From assembly GCF_947072685.1 (NCBI RefSeq), contig NZ_CAMTIK010000006.1, positions 1 to 64,000 on the forward strand: 64,000 nucleotides of DNA, in the 5' to 3' direction. Source of the stretch: an uncultured Cetobacterium sp. Lineage in GTDB: Bacteria; Fusobacteriota; Fusobacteriia; Fusobacteriales; Fusobacteriaceae. The notes beneath the pieces are model-generated. The model had not been told where the DNA came from and did no database searches. It worked only from the letters and a program-made list of their open reading frames with translations. Shown piece after piece: positions 43,533 to 52,792 of this stretch. Positions within the stretch are counted from its first letter, which is position 1. Each line of letters opens with the position of its first letter. Position numbers and translations under genes: made by a program.

Positions 43533-44357
43533 ATGATGATTTGTCCGGTTTGTAAGGGAAAAATGAAAAAAATAGAAAAAAAATATATTTGTGAGGGAAA
43601 TCATAGTTATGATCTTTCTAAATATGGTCACGTTAATCTACTTTTATCAAATCAAAAAAACAGTAAAATTCCAGGAGATAGTAAGGAGATGGTTTTAAGC
43701 AGAAAAAACTATTTAGAGAAGGGATATTATAAAGGGATTTCAGATGCTGTAAATAGAGCTGTTGAAAAAAATTTAACTGAAAAAAAAGATGTGAGAATAT
43801 TGGATATTGGGTGTGGAGAAGGATATTATACAAACAGATTAAAAATGATGTTAGAGAATTTAGGAATAAAAAATGAGATAGTAGGGATAGATATTTCAAA
43901 AGAAGCTATAATCTCAGCAGCAAAATCATATAAAGATATGGAGTGGGTAGTGGCAAGTGCGAGTGCTCTTCCGATAGAAGATGAGTCTTTAGATTTTATA
44001 ATCTGTATGTTTGCAAAAATAATTCCTGAAGAAAAGATAAGGACGTTAAAAAAAGGTGGGAAATTAATTGTTGTTTCTACAGGAGAAAATCACTTGTTAC
44101 AATTGAAGGAAGTAGTCTATGAAGTTGTAAGAAAAGAGTTCTATTCTCCGGTTGAAGATTTAAATATTTTTGAGCATATAGAAACTTTAAATGAAAAATA
44201 TCTTGTAAAAATATTAGAAAAAGAAAGCATTGAGAATCTCTTCAACATGACCCCTTATAGATGGAGAAGTCCACAAAAAGGTGTTGAAAAATTATTTTCT
44301 TTAAATGATTTAGAAATAACAGTTGAAGTGAATATAGATATTTTTGAAAAAAAATAA
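43533..44357 (+). CDS. rlmA: 23S rRNA (guanine-N1) methyltransferase, RlmA family
   Basis: This SAM-dependent enzyme methylates a guanine of 23S rRNA helix 35 (G745 or G748 in known members). The N-terminal zinc site is visible as C4, C7, C20 and H24 (MICPVCKGKM and CEGNHSYD), followed by KYGHVNLL. The Rossmann domain has LDIGCGEGYYTNRL, VVGIDISKEAI and SALPIEDESLDFI. Length 274 aa fits. Two adjacent ATG codons (43533, 43536) follow GTGAGG. Which guanine is modified cannot be told; members acting on G748 can influence macrolide binding. Confidence 0.85.
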   Translation: MMICPVCKGKMKKIEKKYICEGNHSYDLSKYGHVNLLLSNQKNSKIPGDSKEMVLSRKNYLEKGYYKGISDAVNRAVEKNLTEKKDVRILDIGCGEGYYTNRLKMMLENLGIKNEIVGIDISKEAIISAAKSYKDMEWVVASASALPIEDESLDFIICMFAKIIPEEKIRTLKKGGKLIVVSTGENHLLQLKEVVYEVVRKEFYSPVEDLNIFEHIETLNEKYLVKILEKESIENLFNMTPYRWRSPQKGVEKLFSLNDLEITVEVNIDIFEKK

Positions 44358-44397
44358 ATATTTTAAAACTTTTTAAAACATACTGTCGTCAAAATAT

Positions 44398-44430
44398 TGT
44401 AATTAAAAATAAGAAAGTTTTTTAATTACA
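44398..44430 (+). other. A-T rich hairpin, first of three in this intergenic region
   Basis: TGTAATTAAAAA / TTTTTAATTACA (44398-44409, 44419-44430), a 12-base perfect stem with a nine-base loop. No T run follows, so it is not a simple terminator. Its outer arms (TGTAATTA, TAATTACA) could also be an operator. Confidence 0.5.
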
Positions 44431-44464
44431 GAAAGACTTTATACTTATAAGAGTATTATTTAAT

Positions 44465-44507
44465 CCCCCCCTGTAAACGGTTCTCTACCCCCCCCGGAGA
44501 ACCGTTT
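44465..44507 (+). ncRNA. C-rich stem-loop, possible small RNA or leader element
   Basis: A run of seven C (44465-44471) precedes an 11-base perfect stem AAACGGTTCTC / GAGAACCGTTT (44475-44485, 44497-44507). Its loop is almost entirely eight C residues (44488-44495). In such AT-rich DNA, two C tracts held in single-stranded positions stand out. Together with the terminator at 44519 this resembles a small RNA with C-rich seeds able to pair with G-rich ribosome sites. No clear promoter was found, so the transcript is inferred. Confidence 0.45.
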
Positions 44508-44518
44508 CAACTTTTTTG

Positions 44519-44552
44519 TACTTCTAAATTTATTTAGAAGTATTTTTTTTTA
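44519..44552 (+). terminator. Terminator after the C-rich element
   Basis: TACTTCTAAA / TTTAGAAGTA (44519-44528, 44533-44542) with a four-base loop and about nine T residues. Confidence 0.8.
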
Positions 44553-44604
44553 CAATTTTATATTGTATAATGTAATAAGTCGTTCGAGTTTATTAGGGGG
44601 AAAA

Positions 44605-45798
44605 ATGAGAGAGATTAAAAAAATATTTTTTATAAATTTTATAACTACATCTGTTATGTTAGGAGTGTACAATGTATTTACAGGTATTCATATAAAAAAT
44701 TTGGGATATGGTGAGGGGGTCGTAGGACAAGTTTTATCTGTAAGCAGTATATCAATAGCTTTAGGATCGATGATAAATGCATATTTAAGCTCAAAAATAG
44801 GATTTAAAAAAACTATTGGAATAGGTTTGGGATTGATGTGCATTGGTATTTTTGGAGTAGGATTTTTGACGAATCCATTTTATATAAAGATATTTTCAGC
44901 ATTGATGGGTATGGGCTATGGATTTCCTTTTTCTTCAGTGGGAGTTTTACTTATAGAAAATTCTAAAGAGGATGAGAGAGTAAAGGCTTTTAGTACAAAT
45001 TTTGTTATCCAAAGTTTAGGGATGGTTGGGGGAAGCTATTTAGCTGGAAAATTGATTAAAATCTTTGGAAATATTTTCACAATAAGCAGAGCTATACCTT
45101 TAGTTTATGGAGTATGTGTATTTATAATTTTATTAGGATTTTTACCTCTGAAAAATTTAAAAGAGATTAGCAAAAAAAAAGATAGTAAAAATAGAGATTT
45201 TTTTAAAGGGTTTAAAGATATATTTAGCGGTCAATCGTTAAAGTTTGTTATATATAATACGGTAATTGGATTTGGAGCGGGATTAGTAATTCCGTTCTTT
45301 AGCGTATATTTAAAATTTTCATTAAATATAGATAATGAAAGAGTTGGAATAATTATGGGATTATCTCAACTAGGACTTGTTATAGGTGGACTTTCAGTGC
45401 CGTATATAACAAAAATTTTAGGAAGAGAAAACACGGTTGTGATATGTCAATTGCTTTCAATTCCATTTTTAATATCAATAGCTTTTCCACAGGGAATATT
45501 TGTACTGGGAGTTTCATTTTTATTGAGATCAACACTGATGAATTTAAATCAGCCGTTAATTCAAAATATATCTTTAGAAACTGTAGAATATGAAAATAGG
45601 GCATTGATGAGCAGTGTTGTATCCATGTCTTCAAATGTAACAAGAGCAATAAGTATGATAGTGGCGGGCTATTTAATGGAAAATATTTCATATAACTTTC
45701 CGTACTATATAACAGTAGTACTTTATTTAATAGGCACATTTATTTTTTATAGAAGTTTTAAAGTTGCTAGACCACTAGAAGGAGGAGCGAATGAGTAA
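44605..45798 (+). CDS. Major facilitator superfamily transporter
   Basis: This is a 397-residue inner-membrane protein with about 12 hydrophobic segments in two six-helix halves. The loop SSKIGFKKTIGIG between helices 2 and 3 and GFLPLKNLKEISKKK before the second half fit the MFS. It may be a drug or metabolite exporter; the substrate cannot be told. The ATG at 44605 follows a GGGGG ribosome site. A TATAAT lies at 44566-44571. Its stop overlaps the dnaE start, so dnaE is probably read from the same message. Confidence 0.83.
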   Translation: MREIKKIFFINFITTSVMLGVYNVFTGIHIKNLGYGEGVVGQVLSVSSISIALGSMINAYLSSKIGFKKTIGIGLGLMCIGIFGVGFLTNPFYIKIFSALMGMGYGFPFSSVGVLLIENSKEDERVKAFSTNFVIQSLGMVGGSYLAGKLIKIFGNIFTISRAIPLVYGVCVFIILLGFLPLKNLKEISKKKDSKNRDFFKGFKDIFSGQSLKFVIYNTVIGFGAGLVIPFFSVYLKFSLNIDNERVGIIMGLSQLGLVIGGLSVPYITKILGRENTVVICQLLSIPFLISIAFPQGIFVLGVSFLLRSTLMNLNQPLIQNISLETVEYENRALMSSVVSMSSNVTRAISMIVAGYLMENISYNFPYYITVVLYLIGTFIFYRSFKVARPLEGGANE

Positions 45799-48700
45799 AA
45801 ATTTTGTTCATTTACATTTACATACTGAGTACAGTCTTCTTGATGGGGTTGGAAAAATAGAAGAGTATGTAGAGAGAGCAAAACAGTTAAATATGAAAGC
45901 CATGGCGATAACAGATCATGGAAATATGTTTGGTGCTATTGAATTTTACAAGAATGCAGTATCAAAAGGTATTAAGCCAATTATAGGATTAGAAGCATAT
46001 GTTTCGGAATTTGGAATGGAACAAAAAGAAGGAAGAAATTTTCATATAGTGCTTTTAGCTAGAGATGAAAAAGGATATAAAAATCTTTTGAAAATATCAT
46101 CTGAAGGATTTTTAAAAGGATTTTACTACAGACCTAGAATTGATAAGGAATTTTTAAAAAAGCACAGTGATGGAATTATAGCTTTATCAGCTTGTATGCA
46201 GGGTGAGATTTCAAGAGCAATTTTAGATGAGGAATCTGAACGTAGAGTAGAGTTTAAAATAAAGGAATACATAGAAATTTTTGGGAAAGAAAATTTTTAT
46301 TTAGAAGTTCAAGGGAATGGTATAGAAGCGCAAAATGGGCTAAATGATCAACTTTTTAGATATTCAAAAAAAATGGATATAAAATGCGTTGCAACCAATG
46401 ATACTCACTATGTCTACGAGGGAGATCATGTACTTCAAGATTTGGTGATATGTATTCAAACTGGGAGCAAGGTTTCTGATAGTAATAGAATGAAAATAGA
46501 GAGTAAGGAGTTATTTTTAAAAAGTAGAGAGGAGATAATAGACTCTCTAGGTGAAAAATACTTAGATGCTATCAATCAAACAGAAGAGATTGCAAATCGT
46601 TGTAATTTAAAATTGGAGTTTGGAGAGCTAAAGTTTCCAAAATATGAAATTCCAAGTTGTTCAAAAAATGCGAAAGAATTCTTAAGAAAAATAGTTTATA
46701 GAGGCTTAGCTGAAAGATATCCTAGTGGATTAAATGAGGATCTTTTAAAGAGAATAGAATATGAGTTAGACGTTATATTAAAAATGGGGTATGAGGAGTA
46801 TTTTATAGTTGTTTGGGACTTTATATCCTACGCAAAAGGAAAAAATATTCCAATAGGTCCAGGAAGAGGTTCGTCAGCAGGGAGTTTGGTAGCTTATGCT
46901 TTAAAAATAACAGATTTAGATCCTATAAAATATAATCTAATTTTCGAAAGATTTTTAAATCCAGAAAGAATTTCTATGCCAGATATAGATATAGATATCT
47001 GTCAAGAGCGAAGAGGAGAAGTTATCGATTATGTAACAAAAAAATATGGAGAAGATAAAGTAGCCCAAATTATAACTTTTGGAAGAATGAAGGCAAGGGC
47101 TGCATTAAGAGATGTTGGGAGAGTATTGGATATAAATTTAGCGAAAGTGGATAAAGTAGCTAAACTTATACCTGTATTTACAACATTGGAAGGGGCTTTG
47201 AAAGAATCACTAGAGTTAAGAGATATATATTCTGAAGATAGAGAGATTAGAAATTTAATAGATTTATCTCAAAGATTAGAAAATAAAGTAAGACATGCTT
47301 CAATTCATGCTGCAGGAGTTGTGATAACGAAAGATCCGTTGACAGATATAGTTCCTTTGTACAGTGATAATAAGGAGAAAACAATTTCAACACAGTATCA
47401 AATGAAGGAGTTAGAAGAGTTAGGCTTGTTAAAAATGGATTTTTTAGGACTCCGAAATTTAACAAATATTCAAAGAACTATTGATTATATAAAAGAAACA
47501 AAAGGAAAAAATATCAAATTGGACGATATTCCTTTAGGGGAAAAAAAGGTATATGAAATGCTATCAACAGGGGATAGTTTAGGTGTTTTCCAATTGGAAT
47601 CAACGGGGATTAGAAAAATTTTAGTACAATTAAAACCAAATAAATTTGAAGATATAATAGCCCTTTTAGCACTCTATAGACCAGGACCGCTTGGATCGGG
47701 AATGGTTGAAAGTTTTATTAAGTGTAAAAATGGCATAGAGGAGATAAAATACCCTCATCCAACCTTAGAGAAAATTTTAAAAGAAACTTATGGTGTGATT
47801 CTTTATCAGGAACAAGTTATGAAAATAGCTAATGTAATGGCGAACTATTCTCTGGGTGAAGCAGATTTATTGAGAAGAGCAATGGGGAAAAAACAAGCGT
47901 CTATAATGGATGAAAATCGAGAAAAATTTATAGAAAGAGCAGTGAAAAATAATTATTCTAAAGAAAAAGCAGAAGAGATATTTGATTTGATAGATAAATT
48001 TGCAGGGTATGGTTTCAATAAATCTCATTCGGCTGCTTATGCAATGATAGCTTATTGGACAGCGTACTTTAAATTTTTCTATCCTGAAGAGTATTATGCT
48101 TCCATAATGACTTCGGAAAAAAGTAATGTCGAAAATGTTGCATTTTATATAGAGGATGCAAAAAATCATAAAATAAAGTTAAGATTATCCGATGTGAATA
48201 ATCCCGTTTCAAAATTTACAGTTGAAAATGGTGGGATTAGATTTTCTTTAGCGGCTATAAAAAATGTAGGAGAAAGTTTAGCAGAAAAAATAAAGTTAGA
48301 GTTTAACACCAATGGTCAATATATGAGATTTGAAGATTTCATATATCGTCTTCGAGCTCAGGGGTTAAATAAAAAAAATATAGAAGCACTTGTTTATTCA
48401 GGTGCATTGGATTCTGTACCTGGAAATAGAAAACAAAAGATAGAATCAATTGAAAAAGCGATAGACTATGCCAATAAAAAGATAAAAGAGGATGATATTC
48501 AGCAGATGAATTTATTTGGTGGAGCTAAATCAGAGATTGTAAATTTTAGTTTTCCAGAGGTCACTGATTTTTCTATGGATGAAAAATTAGAAAAGGAGAA
48601 AGAGTATTTAGGATTTTATTATAGTGCACACCCTTTAGATAAATATAGATGGATTATAACGACATATAAAATGGATAGAATTTCAGAAGTTAAAAATGAA

Positions 48701-49207
48701 AATTCTCAGCATAGTATAAAAACTTATGGTATACTAAGGGATATGAAAAAAATTCTAACAAAAAAAACTGGGGAAGCAATGAGTACTTTTATTTTAGAAG
48801 ATTATTACGATAAAATAAGTGGAATAATATTTCCTAGAGAATATAAAGAATTTTTAAGCCAAGAGTTAGAAGGAAAGGCAGTTTTTATTGAAGGGAATAT
48901 ACAAATTGATTACTTCAATGGAAATGAAAATAAAAAAATAGTTGTAAAAAAAATGATTCCTATATCAAGTGTAGAATTTGGGAAAAAAAATAGAATATAT
49001 ATATTAATAAAAGATTCATCAAAAGAAAAATATAATAGATTAAAAGAGATTCTTTTAGAAAATGAAGGAGAGGTTTCTTTAAGTTTTGCAATAGATATAA
49101 ATGGAGAAAAAGAGATTAAAAACTCGAAAATAAAAGTTAGAGTCTCTCAATATTTGATAAGAGAGATAGAGGATTTAATGGGAGATGGAAGTGTTGTAAT
49201 AAAGTAA
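45791..49207 (+). CDS. dnaE: DNA polymerase III alpha subunit
   Basis: This is the replicative polymerase of the C family, DnaE1 type. The 1138 residues begin with a PHP domain (FVHLHLHTEYSLLDG, AITDHGNMFG), then the palm with GPGRGSSAGSLVAYAL and MPDIDIDIC (catalytic aspartates), a fingers region (GRMKARAALRDVGR, ARPGPLGSG-like YRPGPLGSGMVE), tandem HhH and an OB-fold near the C-terminus. The PHP metal residues look intact, so pyrophosphatase or proofreading activity is possible. No separate exonuclease subunit is near. GGAGGAG precedes the ATG, which overlaps the transporter stop. Confidence 0.96.
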   Translation: MSKNFVHLHLHTEYSLLDGVGKIEEYVERAKQLNMKAMAITDHGNMFGAIEFYKNAVSKGIKPIIGLEAYVSEFGMEQKEGRNFHIVLLARDEKGYKNLLKISSEGFLKGFYYRPRIDKEFLKKHSDGIIALSACMQGEISRAILDEESERRVEFKIKEYIEIFGKENFYLEVQGNGIEAQNGLNDQLFRYSKKMDIKCVATNDTHYVYEGDHVLQDLVICIQTGSKVSDSNRMKIESKELFLKSREEIIDSLGEKYLDAINQTEEIANRCNLKLEFGELKFPKYEIPSCSKNAKEFLRKIVYRGLAERYPSGLNEDLLKRIEYELDVILKMGYEEYFIVVWDFISYAKGKNIPIGPGRGSSAGSLVAYALKITDLDPIKYNLIFERFLNPERISMPDIDIDICQERRGEVIDYVTKKYGEDKVAQIITFGRMKARAALRDVGRVLDINLAKVDKVAKLIPVFTTLEGALKESLELRDIYSEDREIRNLIDLSQRLENKVRHASIHAAGVVITKDPLTDIVPLYSDNKEKTISTQYQMKELEELGLLKMDFLGLRNLTNIQRTIDYIKETKGKNIKLDDIPLGEKKVYEMLSTGDSLGVFQLESTGIRKILVQLKPNKFEDIIALLALYRPGPLGSGMVESFIKCKNGIEEIKYPHPTLEKILKETYGVILYQEQVMKIANVMANYSLGEADLLRRAMGKKQASIMDENREKFIERAVKNNYSKEKAEEIFDLIDKFAGYGFNKSHSAAYAMIAYWTAYFKFFYPEEYYASIMTSEKSNVENVAFYIEDAKNHKIKLRLSDVNNPVSKFTVENGGIRFSLAAIKNVGESLAEKIKLEFNTNGQYMRFEDFIYRLRAQGLNKKNIEALVYSGALDSVPGNRKQKIESIEKAIDYANKKIKEDDIQQMNLFGGAKSEIVNFSFPEVTDFSMDEKLEKEKEYLGFYYSAHPLDKYRWIITTYKMDRISEVKNENSQHSIKTYGILRDMKKILTKKTGEAMSTFILEDYYDKISGIIFPREYKEFLSQELEGKAVFIEGNIQIDYFNGNENKKIVVKKMIPISSVEFGKKNRIYILIKDSSKEKYNRLKEILLENEGEVSLSFAIDINGEKEIKNSKIKVRVSQYLIREIEDLMGDGSVVIK

Positions 49208-49228
49208 AATAACACGTGTAATGCTATC

Positions 49229-49257
49229 TTGAATGATTTTAAAAATTGTGATAAAAT
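49229..49257 (+). promoter_or_regulatory. Promoter of accB-accC
   Basis: TTGAAT (49229-49234) and TAAAAT (49252-49257), 17 bases apart, with TGA as extended -10. The leader to accB is about 25 bases. Confidence 0.68.
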
Positions 49258-49286
49258 AAGTAATATAAATATAGGTGGAGGAACTT

Positions 49287-49700
49287 ATGAAAAAAGAAGA
49301 GTTTCAAGTTGAAGATTTAATTAATATTTTAAGTGAGTGTGGTCTTACAGAGTTAGAGTACCAACAGGATGAAAATATAAAGATTAAAATAAAAAAATCA
49401 CCTGAACCTAAAAAAACATTTGTGAAAGAAAAGCTAGAGGTTTCTAAAGTAGTTCAGAAAAAAGATGAACTGATAAAAACAATAGTTTCTACAGGTATAG
49501 GTAAATATTATTATGAAAATTTAATATCTATTGGAGATAAAATAAAAGTAGGTCAAGATTTAGGATATATTTTTGTAATGGGATTAAAAACTCCTTTAAG
49601 AGCTACCGTAGGTGGAGAAATAACTGAGATAACTGTTGAAAATGGTGGGATAGTAGATTATGGAAAAATTCTAATAAAAGTGAAGTCTACAGGAAGATAA
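49287..49700 (+). CDS. accB: Biotin carboxyl carrier protein of acetyl-CoA carboxylase
   Basis: This 137-residue protein would carry biotin between the carboxylase and transferase parts of acetyl-CoA carboxylase, the first step of fatty acid synthesis. It has the usual layout: an N-terminal helical segment (about 1-25), a charged linker (35-60) and a C-terminal biotinyl beta-barrel (65-135). The attachment region reads [18 protein letters not shown] with Lys at 101. The canonical family motif is EAMKM, so this site is unusual (see findings). The ATG at 49287 follows GGTGGAGG. accC follows 14 bases later. accA and accD are not in the window. Confidence 0.85.
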   Translation: MKKEEFQVEDLINILSECGLTELEYQQDENIKIKIKKSPEPKKTFVKEKLEVSKVVQKKDELIKTIVSTGIGKYYYENLISIGDKIKVGQDLGYIFVMGLKTPLRATVGGEITEITVENGGIVDYGKILIKVKSTGR

Positions 49701-49714
49701 TCGGGAGGAAACAG

Positions 49715-51061
49715 ATGTTTAAAAAGATATTGATTGCCAATAGAGGGGAGATTGCAGTAAGAATAATAAGAGCTGCAAAAGAACTTGGTATAAAAACTGT
49801 TGCTGTTTATTCGGAAGCAGATAAAGAGAGCTTGCATGTTAGATTAGCTGATGAAGCTGTTTGTATAGGTGGAGCATTAAGTAATGATTCATATTTAAAA
49901 ATTCCTAATATTTTAGCAGCCGCGGAAATAACAGGAGCAAATGCAATACATCCTGGATATGGATTTTTATCAGAAAATGCAAGATTTGCTAGAATTTGTG
50001 AAACGCATAATATAACTTTCATAGGACCAAGTCCTGAAGCGATTGAAAGAATGGGAGATAAAGCTACAGCAAGAAAAACCGCAATAGAGAACAATGTACC
50101 CTTGACAAATGGAACAGGCATTGTTAGAAATATTGAGGATGCTAAAAAAGAAATTCAAGAAAGAATTGGATATCCCGTGATGGTAAAAGCAACTGCCGGT
50201 GGTGGTGGAAAAGGGATGAGACTTGCTAGAACAGAAGAGGAGTTAGAAAGCAAGATTATAGCTGCTCAAACAGAAGCGGATTCAGCTTTTGGAAATCCGG
50301 ATGTATACATAGAAAAATTTGTAGAGGATCCTAGACATGTTGAGGTACAAATTATTGGAGATAAACATGGAAATGTAATCCATCTAGGAGAAAGAGATTG
50401 TTCAATCCAAAGAAGACATCAGAAGTTAATAGAGGAGTCACCATCATATAAGCTACCATCAAAAGTTAGAAAAGCTATGGGAGAGGCTGCAGTTAAACTG
50501 GCAAAATCAATAAGCTATGATTCCGCAGGAACACTTGAGTTTTTAGTAGATAAAGATGATAATTTTTATTTTATGGAGATGAACACAAGAGTTCAAGTTG
50601 AACATACAGTAACAGAGATGGTAACAGGAATAGATATTATAAAACTTCAGATAAAGGTAGCTGAAGGAGAGAGAATAAATATATCACAAGAAGATGTAGT
50701 TCTATTTGGCCATGCTATAGAGTGTAGAATTAATGCTGAGGACACAGCAGCAGGATTTTTACCTTCACCAGGGAAACTAGAAACATATATTGTTCCAGGT
50801 GGACCAGGAGTAAGAGTGGACTCGCATTCATATCAAGGATATGAAATATCTCCATATTATGATTCGATGATTGGAAAGTTAATAGTTCACGGCATAACAA
50901 GAGAAGAGGCTATTGAAAAAATGAAAAGAGCCTTAAGTGAGTATATTATCGAGGGAATTGATACAACAATTCCTTTCCATTTAAGTGTTTTAGATAATAA
51001 AGTTTATAGAAACGGAAAAGTGACTACAAAGTTTATAGAGGAAAATTTCGAAAAAAAATAA
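49715..51061 (+). CDS. accC: Biotin carboxylase subunit of acetyl-CoA carboxylase
   Basis: This ATP-grasp enzyme carboxylates biotin on AccB using bicarbonate. [24 protein letters not shown], cut here to its core [10 protein letters not shown], opens the N-terminal domain. [13 protein letters not shown] is the ATP-binding Gly loop, and [24 protein letters not shown] and [12 protein letters not shown] hold metal and bicarbonate-site residues. Length 448 aa is standard. GGGAGG precedes the ATG. It forms an operon with accB. Confidence 0.97.
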   Translation: MFKKILIANRGEIAVRIIRAAKELGIKTVAVYSEADKESLHVRLADEAVCIGGALSNDSYLKIPNILAAAEITGANAIHPGYGFLSENARFARICETHNITFIGPSPEAIERMGDKATARKTAIENNVPLTNGTGIVRNIEDAKKEIQERIGYPVMVKATAGGGGKGMRLARTEEELESKIIAAQTEADSAFGNPDVYIEKFVEDPRHVEVQIIGDKHGNVIHLGERDCSIQRRHQKLIEESPSYKLPSKVRKAMGEAAVKLAKSISYDSAGTLEFLVDKDDNFYFMEMNTRVQVEHTVTEMVTGIDIIKLQIKVAEGERINISQEDVVLFGHAIECRINAEDTAAGFLPSPGKLETYIVPGGPGVRVDSHSYQGYEISPYYDSMIGKLIVHGITREEAIEKMKRALSEYIIEGIDTTIPFHLSVLDNKVYRNGKVTTKFIEENFEKK

Positions 51062-51127
51062 AAGAAAAGCTAGGAAAAAAATAAAATTAATGTAATAATA
51101 TAAATATAAAATCTACGGAGGTGTTTT

Positions 51128-51508
51128 ATGAACGAATTAGGGAATATAAAGATAGCAGATGACGTTGTAAAAACTATATCAGCTAAAGCAGCTCAAGATG
51201 TTTCGGGAGTTTATAAATTAGCAGGTGGAGTAGCAGATGAAGTGAGTAAAATGCTAGGAAAAAAAAGACTTACAAATGGGGTTAAAGTTGAAGTCGGAGA
51301 AAAAGAGTGTAGTGTAGAGGTTTATATTATTGTAGAGTATGGATATCAAATTTCAGAGGTAGCTCAAAATGTTCAGAAGAATGTTTTAGCGGCTATAAGT
51401 ACAATGACTGGATTGAAAGTTGTAGAAGTAAATGTTTTTGTTCAAGATGTAAAAATCCTATCGGATTCAGATCAAGACGAGAGACATGAAGATATAGAGA
51501 TTGTATAA
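51128..51508 (+). CDS. Asp23/Gls24 family envelope stress protein
   Basis: This small soluble protein of 126 aa has the Asp23 domain: LGNIKIADDVVKTISAKAAQDVSGV and VEVYIIVEYGYQISEVAQNVQKNVLAAI, shown here only by their cores KIADDVV and VEVYIIVEYG. In Gram-positive bacteria Asp23 is held at the membrane by AmaP and is linked to envelope and alkaline stress. The next two genes encode AmaP and a DUF2273 protein, completing the usual set. ACGGAGGTG precedes the ATG. A hairpin (51518) separates it from amaP. Confidence 0.9.
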   Translation: MNELGNIKIADDVVKTISAKAAQDVSGVYKLAGGVADEVSKMLGKKRLTNGVKVEVGEKECSVEVYIIVEYGYQISEVAQNVQKNVLAAISTMTGLKVVEVNVFVQDVKILSDSDQDERHEDIEIV

Positions 51509-51517
51509 AAGGAACAA

Positions 51518-51552
51518 AGAGGCGTTCAAAATACGCCTCTAATCTTTCTTTA
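51518..51552 (+). terminator. Hairpin between asp23 and amaP, possible partial terminator
   Basis: Stem AGAGGCG / CGCCTCT (51518-51524, 51534-51540) with a nine-base loop, then a broken T-rich stretch. Partial termination would give more Asp23 than its membrane anchor. Confidence 0.6.
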
Positions 51553-51567
51553 TAGGGGTGAGTTTTA

Positions 51568-52077
51568 GTGATAAAAAAAATAATATTTTTCTTTGCTTGG
51601 ATAGGAATATTTGTGATATCTGTTATAGGAGTCGCGTATATAGCAATGCCTAAATACTTTGTTACTGTGGATACGAGCTCACTTTTGTTTAAATTAACAA
51701 TATTAAATGTAGCTTTAGTTTATATGTTTATATCAATTTTAAAACTATTTTCCAATTTTTCAAAAGAGGAAGATTATGTTATAAAAAATGAATATGGATC
51801 AGTTCATATATCAACAGATACAGTAAAAAATCTAATTAGAGAGATATTATCAAAAGATAGAGATATAAAAGGATTAAAGATCGATTGTGGGAATAAAGGT
51901 AAAAAATACTTTGTAAAAATAAATTTAGATATGCTATCGAATTCTAGTTTATCAACAAAAACAACGGATATACAGAGTTTGATAAAAGATAACTTAGAAG
52001 AAAAACTAGATTTAAAAGTTGATTATATAGAGGTAAAAATATCAAAATTATCTATAAAAAAAGATCCAGTTGAATAA
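51568..52077 (+). CDS. amaP: Asp23 membrane anchor protein AmaP
   Basis: This 169-residue protein has two N-terminal membrane helices (about 5-27 and 42-60), then a soluble domain with YVIKNEYGSVHISTDTVKNLI and a C-terminal LDLKVDYIEVKISKL. This is the AmaP arrangement that anchors Asp23 to the membrane. The start is GTG at 51568, after AGGGGTGAG. It is 12 bases from the DUF2273 gene. Confidence 0.85.
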   Translation: MIKKIIFFFAWIGIFVISVIGVAYIAMPKYFVTVDTSSLLFKLTILNVALVYMFISILKLFSNFSKEEDYVIKNEYGSVHISTDTVKNLIREILSKDRDIKGLKIDCGNKGKKYFVKINLDMLSNSSLSTKTTDIQSLIKDNLEEKLDLKVDYIEVKISKLSIKKDPVE

Positions 52078-52089
52078 GGAGGCATAGAG

Positions 52090-52302
52090 ATGAACTTAGA
52101 AAAAATTATTGAAAATTTTATTCTTAACTTTAAAAAATATCTATATGCTATAATAGGCCTTATAAGTGGAGTTCTTTTAATTGAATATGGAATTTTAAAG
52201 GCAATATTTATATTGGTTTTAGGTTTTGTAGGATATAAAATAGGAGATACAGGGTTTCAAAACAAAATAAAAAAACAAATATTAAATAGATTAAAGGATT
52301 AG
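52090..52302 (+). CDS. DUF2273 small membrane protein
   Basis: This 70-residue protein has two membrane helices (about 17-35 and 37-52) separated by a short turn with GILKA, and basic ends. DUF2273 proteins regularly sit beside asp23 and amaP and probably join that membrane complex; their exact role is unknown. AAGGAGG precedes the ATG. nusB follows 12 bases later. Confidence 0.85.
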   Translation: MNLEKIIENFILNFKKYLYAIIGLISGVLLIEYGILKAIFILVLGFVGYKIGDTGFQNKIKKQILNRLKD

Positions 52303-52314
52303 AAAGGAAACAAA

Positions 52315-52722
52315 ATGAGTAGAAGAGTAGCGAGAGAAGAGTTATTTAAAATAGTTTTTGAGTCGGAGTTAAATGAAGTTAAAATTGATGAGACTTTAGA
52401 AAGTTATTTGTTGAGAGATGATACTAAATTGAATACAAATGAGAAGGAGTTTATAGAGAAATATTCAAAAGGAATGTCTATAAATGATGAAAAAGTGGTA
52501 GAAACTTTAAAAAATAACATAACAGGTTGGAGCTTAGAAAGGGTTGGAAGTGTAGAAAAAGCACTTTTAAAAATAGCAACTTATGAGGTTTTATTTGAAG
52601 ATGTTCCAGCAGAAATTGTGGTTAACGAGGTTGTAGAACTAGCTAAAAAATATGGGGACGAAAAATCTCATGAATTCATAAATGGAGTTTTAGCTAAAAT
52701 AGTAGTTGAAAAGAATAGTTAA
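52315..52722 (+). CDS. nusB: Transcription antitermination factor NusB
   Basis: NusB binds boxA RNA with S10 and prevents early termination in rRNA operons. The all-helical family pattern is visible: SRRVAREELFKIVFESEL, LERVGSVEKALLKIATYE and ILFEDVPAEIVVNEVVELAKKYGDEKSHEFINGVL, here represented by AEIVVNEVVELAKKYG. Length 135 aa is typical. AAAGGAAAC precedes the ATG. It is the last gene of the Asp23 cluster. Confidence 0.95.
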   Translation: MSRRVAREELFKIVFESELNEVKIDETLESYLLRDDTKLNTNEKEFIEKYSKGMSINDEKVVETLKNNITGWSLERVGSVEKALLKIATYEVLFEDVPAEIVVNEVVELAKKYGDEKSHEFINGVLAKIVVEKNS

Positions 52723-52734
52723 TTAGCTTCAATG

Positions 52735-52767
52735 GAAGAGCAAAATTATTTGCTCTTCTTTTTTTTG
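52735..52767 (+). terminator. Terminator after nusB
   Basis: Stem GAAGAGCAAA / TTTGCTCTTC (52735-52744, 52749-52758) with an ATTA loop and eight T residues. Confidence 0.85.
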
Positions 52768-52792
52768 TATTTTTTATTTGTGGGAGGTTTTT

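Noticed and set aside
45380-45739. Minus-strand open frame inside the MFS transporter gene
   Set aside because: A shadow of the real frame; no start signal and no family resemblance.
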